From NCBI GenBank assembly GCA_964017125.1, contig OZ024911.1:43401339-43465338 (forward strand): a stretch of 64,000 bases of DNA, written 5' to 3'. The stretch comes from Flabesymbios commensalis. Taxonomy: Eukaryota; Annelida; Polychaeta; Terebellida; Flabelligeridae. Every line of letters starts with the position of its first letter. Within the stretch, counting starts at the first letter, position 1. Under the pieces are notes generated by a model. That model was not told where the DNA came from and searched no databases. It saw only the letters and a program-made list of their open reading frames with translations. Below, one piece after another: positions 62,013 to 64,000 of this stretch. Made by a program: the position numbers and the translations under genes.

Positions 62013-64000
62013 TCACTCACATAAACTTAGTATAGAAAACCGTTGTGTTTCACATATATATTGTTCAACTGCAGCAATTAAAGTTTTGGTCATATTTTCT
62101 TGAATGTCACCATAAAGAATATTTTTTAAAGACAAGGGAGCTTCAGTATTTTGAAAATATGCAAGTAAAATGTCTCTGTGAGTTAAATATAATGGACATT
62201 CTAAAAAGTAATGTTGAGGCGTTTCTATACATCCACATAAACAATTAGGAGTTTCTGATACATGATTGATATACAGGTGATATTTTAATTCACTGCAGTT
62301 CATTCTTAATCTAGACATTATTATATTGACTTTTCTTGAGAATTTATAGAAATGTGGGTTTTTTTTAGGGATTGGATGTTTTATTTTAGATAAAAGTATA
62401 TTATGATCGTCGATTAATCTGATTGCTTCATCGGTAGTGTTCCAGGTATTCAGGGTGAAAGGGAAAAATGAATTACGGAATGTTTCTGTTCTGGGCCTGT
62501 AGTTGGTTAAATTGGCATTATTTCTCAATTGGTAGCGATTGTCAGTCCTGGTTTGTACGGAAGGAGGCAAGTCGTCACAAAGATAGGATGGTGTATGCTT
62601 ATGAACAATATCGGAAAAGAATAGTAATTGTCTGCGGTTACGTCGAACGTTCAATGGTTCCCACCCGAGTTCGTTAATTATTACATCATATGAGGTACCT
62701 TTAATAGCACCAGAAACAATTTTACCTGCCCGTTTTTGAACTTTTTCTATTTTAAGAGAATCATTTTCAGTTAAATTTGTTAAAAGTACATCGGCGTATT
62801 CCAGGATGGGTCTGATGAAACTGAAGTATAAAGTCTCTAAGGTTTTTCTATTTAATTTAAAGGATAATGAGTGCATATTGCATATTCTTTGTTCAGCACG
62901 AATACATATATCATTTACATGGATATTCCATTTTAAATCGCTGCTGAAAGTGACACCGAGATGTTTGTGTGTGGAGACGGACTTCAGGTGGCTACCTGAA
63001 AATGTTAAAGGATTTGGGGGGTCGGAACTTGGCCTTAAAGAGAGAACCATGTCACAAGTTTTTTCTGCGCTAAACATAACCTGCCATTGTTTAGACCAGG
63101 AGTCAATGCGACACAAATCTCTGTTTAACGCCAAGTTACAGGTATGAATATTGTTAGAAAACTTACAGAAAAGGCTGTCATCTGCATATAAACTCAAAGT
63201 TGACTCTAAACTGTATTTGATGTCATTAATAAAAATTAAAAATAGCAGAGGACCTAGAACCGACCCTTGGGGTACGCCGGCTTGCAAGCCGCCGTAAGAT
63301 GAAGTAAACCCGTCAAGTACTACCCTCTGTTTACGTTCAGAAAGATAGCTTGAAAACCAGGAATTAAGTTCACCGGTAATACCAAAATTATTCAGTTTAT
63401 GTATAACGCCAGCATGCCACACTCGATCAAAAGCTTTCGAAATATCACCGAATACTAGCCTTCCTTTTTGTTTATTGTCTAAAGCTTGAGAGAAAACATG
63501 ATATAGGTGGACGAGCTGATGGGTGGTGCTATGACCAGGCATAAAACCGGACTGTAAGGTATGTAATAGATTATTATCTCTGATAAAATTAAAAGTGTGT
63601 TTGAAAATAGCCTTTTCCATAACTTTGCTTACTGCACTAAGAATTGATATTGGTCGGTAGTTGTTAAGAAGGGAAGCGTCACCTTTTTTATAAAGAGGAG
63701 TTACGTTTGCGTTCTTCCAAACAGACGGATATATTTTTTGCTCTAGAGAAATATTAAAAAGGCGTGTGAGAGAAGGGTAGATAGAGGAAGCAGTATATTT
63801 TAACATTCTGGGGCTTATCCCGTCTGCCCCACTGGCTTTGTTAGGGTCAAGAGATTTTAATATATCACAAATTTCTAGTTCACAGCATTTAATGCTGTTT
63901 AATCGAGATTCTGTCTCGTAATGTATTGGAGGGAGAGTGGCGTTAGTAGTGTCTAGATTAGAATTACTTATAAAAAAATTATTAAACATCGTAGCTTTGA
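62013..64000 (-). CDS. LINE ORF2 reverse transcriptase, open, runs off right edge
   Basis: A continuous frame of 658 codons from the first visible ATG at 63989 to the stop at 62013; the frame stays open upstream (KAT before M), so this ATG is probably internal and the endonuclease part is off the window. Reverse transcriptase blocks: DPNKASGADGISPRML (about 48-64), YRPISILSAVSKVMEKAIF (111-129), F-GDISKAFDRVWH (motif A, Asp182), GVPQGSVLGPLLFLIFINDI (238-257) and YADD (268-271). Thumb-like HKHLGVTFSSDLKW follows at 341-354. The C-terminus has a Cys/His cluster, CLCGC-x5-H-x4-C (583-598), common in Jockey/CR1-group LINEs. Function: target-primed reverse transcription of its own RNA. Clade is not settled. 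Confidence 0.92.
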   Translation of the reverse strand, partial: KATMFNNFFISNSNLDTTNATLPPIHYETESRLNSIKCCELEICDILKSLDPNKASGADGISPRMLKYTASSIYPSLTRLFNISLEQKIYPSVWKNANVTPLYKKGDASLLNNYRPISILSAVSKVMEKAIFKHTFNFIRDNNLLHTLQSGFMPGHSTTHQLVHLYHVFSQALDNKQKGRLVFGDISKAFDRVWHAGVIHKLNNFGITGELNSWFSSYLSERKQRVVLDGFTSSYGGLQAGVPQGSVLGPLLFLIFINDIKYSLESTLSLYADDSLFCKFSNNIHTCNLALNRDLCRIDSWSKQWQVMFSAEKTCDMVLSLRPSSDPPNPLTFSGSHLKSVSTHKHLGVTFSSDLKWNIHVNDICIRAEQRICNMHSLSFKLNRKTLETLYFSFIRPILEYADVLLTNLTENDSLKIEKVQKRAGKIVSGAIKGTSYDVIINELGWEPLNVRRNRRQLLFFSDIVHKHTPSYLCDDLPPSVQTRTDNRYQLRNNANLTNYRPRTETFRNSFFPFTLNTWNTTDEAIRLIDDHNILLSKIKHPIPKKNPHFYKFSRKVNIIMSRLRMNCSELKYHLYINHVSETPNCLCGCIETPQHYFLECPLYLTHRDILLAYFQNTEAPLSLKNILYGDIQENMTKTLIAAVEQYICETQRFSILSLCE

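Larger units (their letters stand above)
61088..64000 (-). mobile_element. Young LINE, 3' part (ORF2 C-terminus, 3' UTR, poly-A)
   Basis: Poly-A tail on the minus strand (T run, 61088-61109) with AATAAA just inside (near 61118), a ~900-bp 3' UTR, and the open ORF2 listed next. It is inserted into the older LINE at 59535-61087. The 5' end lies beyond the window. The preserved tail and open frame point to a recent insertion. Confidence 0.88.

Overview
This window is AT-rich animal nuclear DNA dominated by repeats. It carries one recognisable host gene: the 3' two-thirds of CLN3 (battenin), on the + strand. GT-AG introns with interspersed SINEs, LINEs, MITEs, satellites and microsatellites show a metazoan genome. 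The frequent palindromic word TAGGCCTA and the CLN3 sequence suggest a marine invertebrate, perhaps an echinoderm or hemichordate, but that placement is a guess.

Layout. 1-21 kb is gene-free: a ~175-bp tandem repeat (1-715), a SINE, a ~220-bp satellite (3.48-4.1 kb) that recurs inverted at 19.2-20.8 kb, a LINE fragment inside a minisatellite (5.2-6.9 kb), two back-to-back perfect palindromes (6928-7023), and a near-identical 3-kb tandem duplication (9745-15740). Exactly 200 Ns (21071-21270) mark an assembly gap. 21.3-25.5 kb holds degenerate repeats and an inverted-repeat pair.

25,505-56,432 is CLN3: eleven exons matching human exons 5-15, joined by introns at equivalent positions. Joined, they give 1038 nt, or 345 codons plus a stop. 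Exons 1-4 (about 98 residues in human) were not found and lie in the gap, further left, or are too divergent to see. The introns, up to 10 kb, are filled with short DNA transposons: abutting TTA-flanked MITEs, three TTAA-flanked palindromic MITEs and two long foldback elements. They also hold hAT-like ends, SINEs and minisatellites.

56.5-64 kb is again intergenic: a tRNA-like SINE candidate, a low-complexity minisatellite, a hAT-like end, a TTAA MITE, then a nested stack of retroelements on the minus strand. In that stack an older LINE is interrupted by a dimeric tRNA SINE with clear target-site duplications, and by a younger LINE whose 658-codon open ORF2 runs off the right edge.

The strongest non-gene observations are: a SINE family built of two tRNA-like units, with a full dimer, a stand-alone second unit and a head-swapped copy all present; four hAT-like ends that share CAGGNNTGGGG but carry unrelated subterminal repeats; and a 3-kb duplication whose breakpoints fall at hairpin-forming sequences. 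I saw no prokaryotic genes, CRISPR array, rRNA or convincing functional tRNA gene.
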